From the NCBI GenBank assembly GCA_003184365.1, contig NKYR01000223.1:2786-33788 (forward strand): 31,003 nt of DNA, given 5' to 3'. The DNA comes from Evernia prunastri (Eukaryota > Ascomycota > Lecanoromycetes > Lecanorales > Parmeliaceae). Numbering within the stretch: the stretch's first letter is position 1; each line of letters starts with the position of its first letter. This document shows positions 30,600 through 31,003 of this stretch, piece after piece. The notes below the pieces were generated by a model. The model saw nothing but the letters and a program-made list of their open reading frames with translations, ran no database searches and was not told where the DNA came from. A program made the translations under genes and the position numbers.

Positions 30600-31003
30600 A
30601 TGGCACGAGGAAAAGGTGTTGAGAGTTCAGNCTCCGGATGCACCGGAGCATATTGTGTTATTGACGCCGAGTACGCCTTAGAAGTCTGCCAAGCACTAGA
30701 TATAGCAGTGAGGCCTGTTGCACCTAGACCGTTGAAGGGATATGATGGCAAGTTGGCAAAGAACCCTATCACGCAGGCAATTTATCCACATCTTTCCATT
30801 GACGGCCATAAGGAAAGTACGGNCGGGATAAGCTACTTTTCTGGCCTGGTCGTTGCAGCCACGACGGTGCCAGACCCACAGATCTTAAGGACTTGCCTAG
30901 CCTTCCCCAAGAGCTACCTCTACCGCCAGATAAGAACCAAGCACCTCCTAGGCCTACCTGTCAGGATGAGGAAGAAGGATCAGGTTCTCAAAGGAAAAAG
31001 ATC
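30600..31003 (+). pseudogene. Broken gypsy retropepsin (start of pol), runs off the right edge
   Basis: In one frame the sequence gives SGCTGAYCVIDAEYA, then RPLKGYDGKLAKNPIT and HLSIDGHKES, the order seen in fungal gypsy proteases. The codon before SGCTG is GNC with N at 30631; A there would give the active-site Asp (DSG). After HKES the expected middle of the protease is missing, and the frame shifts at the second N (30823) to DKLLFWPGRCSHDGARPTD, the segment that normally follows the protease, then a Pro/Glu-rich linker. Both frame breaks coincide with an N. Either the element carries deletions or the assembly lost sequence at these points. RT would lie to the right of the window. Confidence 0.6.

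Noticed and set aside
30533..30772. 79-codon minus-strand frame
   Set aside because: It is the antisense shadow of the retropepsin sequence, which matches gypsy proteases on the plus strand.
1..31003. A CRISPR array, biosynthetic cluster, or novel multi-gene system
   Set aside because: The genes are unrelated housekeeping genes with independent promoters, and no spaced short repeats or clustered biosynthetic enzymes are visible. The unusual content is the transposon stack.

Overview
The window is nuclear DNA of a filamentous ascomycete (Pezizomycotina-type). The evidence is many short GT-AG introns (mostly 42-75 bp), protein families typical of that group (a CFEM secreted protein, and fungal forms of CENP-T, Mix17, Lrp1/Rrp47, Cms1, Nop6 and Rac), and a 9.8-kb AT-rich block that looks mutated by RIP (repeat-induced point mutation, C to T mainly at CpA). 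I cannot name the species. Three isolated N bases (13521, 30631, 30823) all lie in retroelement sequence.

Positions 1-19275 are gene-rich and of normal composition. In order: a possible partial reading frame at the left edge (-); a SET-domain protein-lysine methyltransferase (+, 7 exons); a ketopantoate reductase (PanE/ApbA family, -); the exosome cofactor Lrp1/Rrp47/C1D (+); the twin-Cx9C mitochondrial protein Mix17/CHCHD2 (+); a UBXN4-like UBX protein (-); the cytochrome-oxidase assembly factor SURF1/Shy1 (+); the kinetochore histone-fold protein CENP-T/Cnn1 (-, 5 exons); the ribosome-biogenesis protein Cms1 (+, 6 exons including a 24-bp microexon); a CFEM-domain secreted protein (+); the RRM protein Nop6 (+); and the small GTPase Rac1 (-, 5 exons, CaaX box CMIL). 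All splice models were assembled by hand from splice signals, reading phase and family conservation. The neighbourhood is housekeeping: rRNA and RNA processing (Lrp1, Cms1, Nop6), mitochondrial biogenesis (Mix17, SURF1) and chromosome or cell-polarity functions (CENP-T, Rac1). It is not a metabolic cluster or operon.

The intergenic space between the divergent CENP-T and Cms1 genes holds a nested pair of transposons. A 672-bp element with 62-bp terminal inverted repeats and a TA target duplication (MITE-like) contains a 225-bp solo LTR with a perfect 5-bp duplication (AATAT). The same LTR recurs at 29937-30161, with all 224 comparable bases identical. There it is the 5' LTR of a gypsy element entering from the right edge. 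Ten bases just after that LTR are an exact reverse complement of ten bases inside it, 39 nt after a TATA-like box. That is the arrangement of a Tf1/sushi-type self-priming retrotransposon. The coding part that follows is a broken retropepsin, with an N at each of its two frame breaks.

Positions 20098-29936 are almost pure A/T with the remaining C largely in CpG. Despite the mutation load two relics can be read: a gypsy element (+, protease?-RT-RNase H, about 24.3-26.4 kb) cut by a Ty1/copia element (-, integrase to RNase H, about 26.4-29.9 kb), which is in turn cut by the young gypsy LTR at 29937. One GC-normal 170-bp island (20782-20951, TG...CA, duplication CTTCT) sits unmutated inside the block and must have landed after the RIP episode. 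The region is therefore a dated stack of insertions on both sides of a RIP event.
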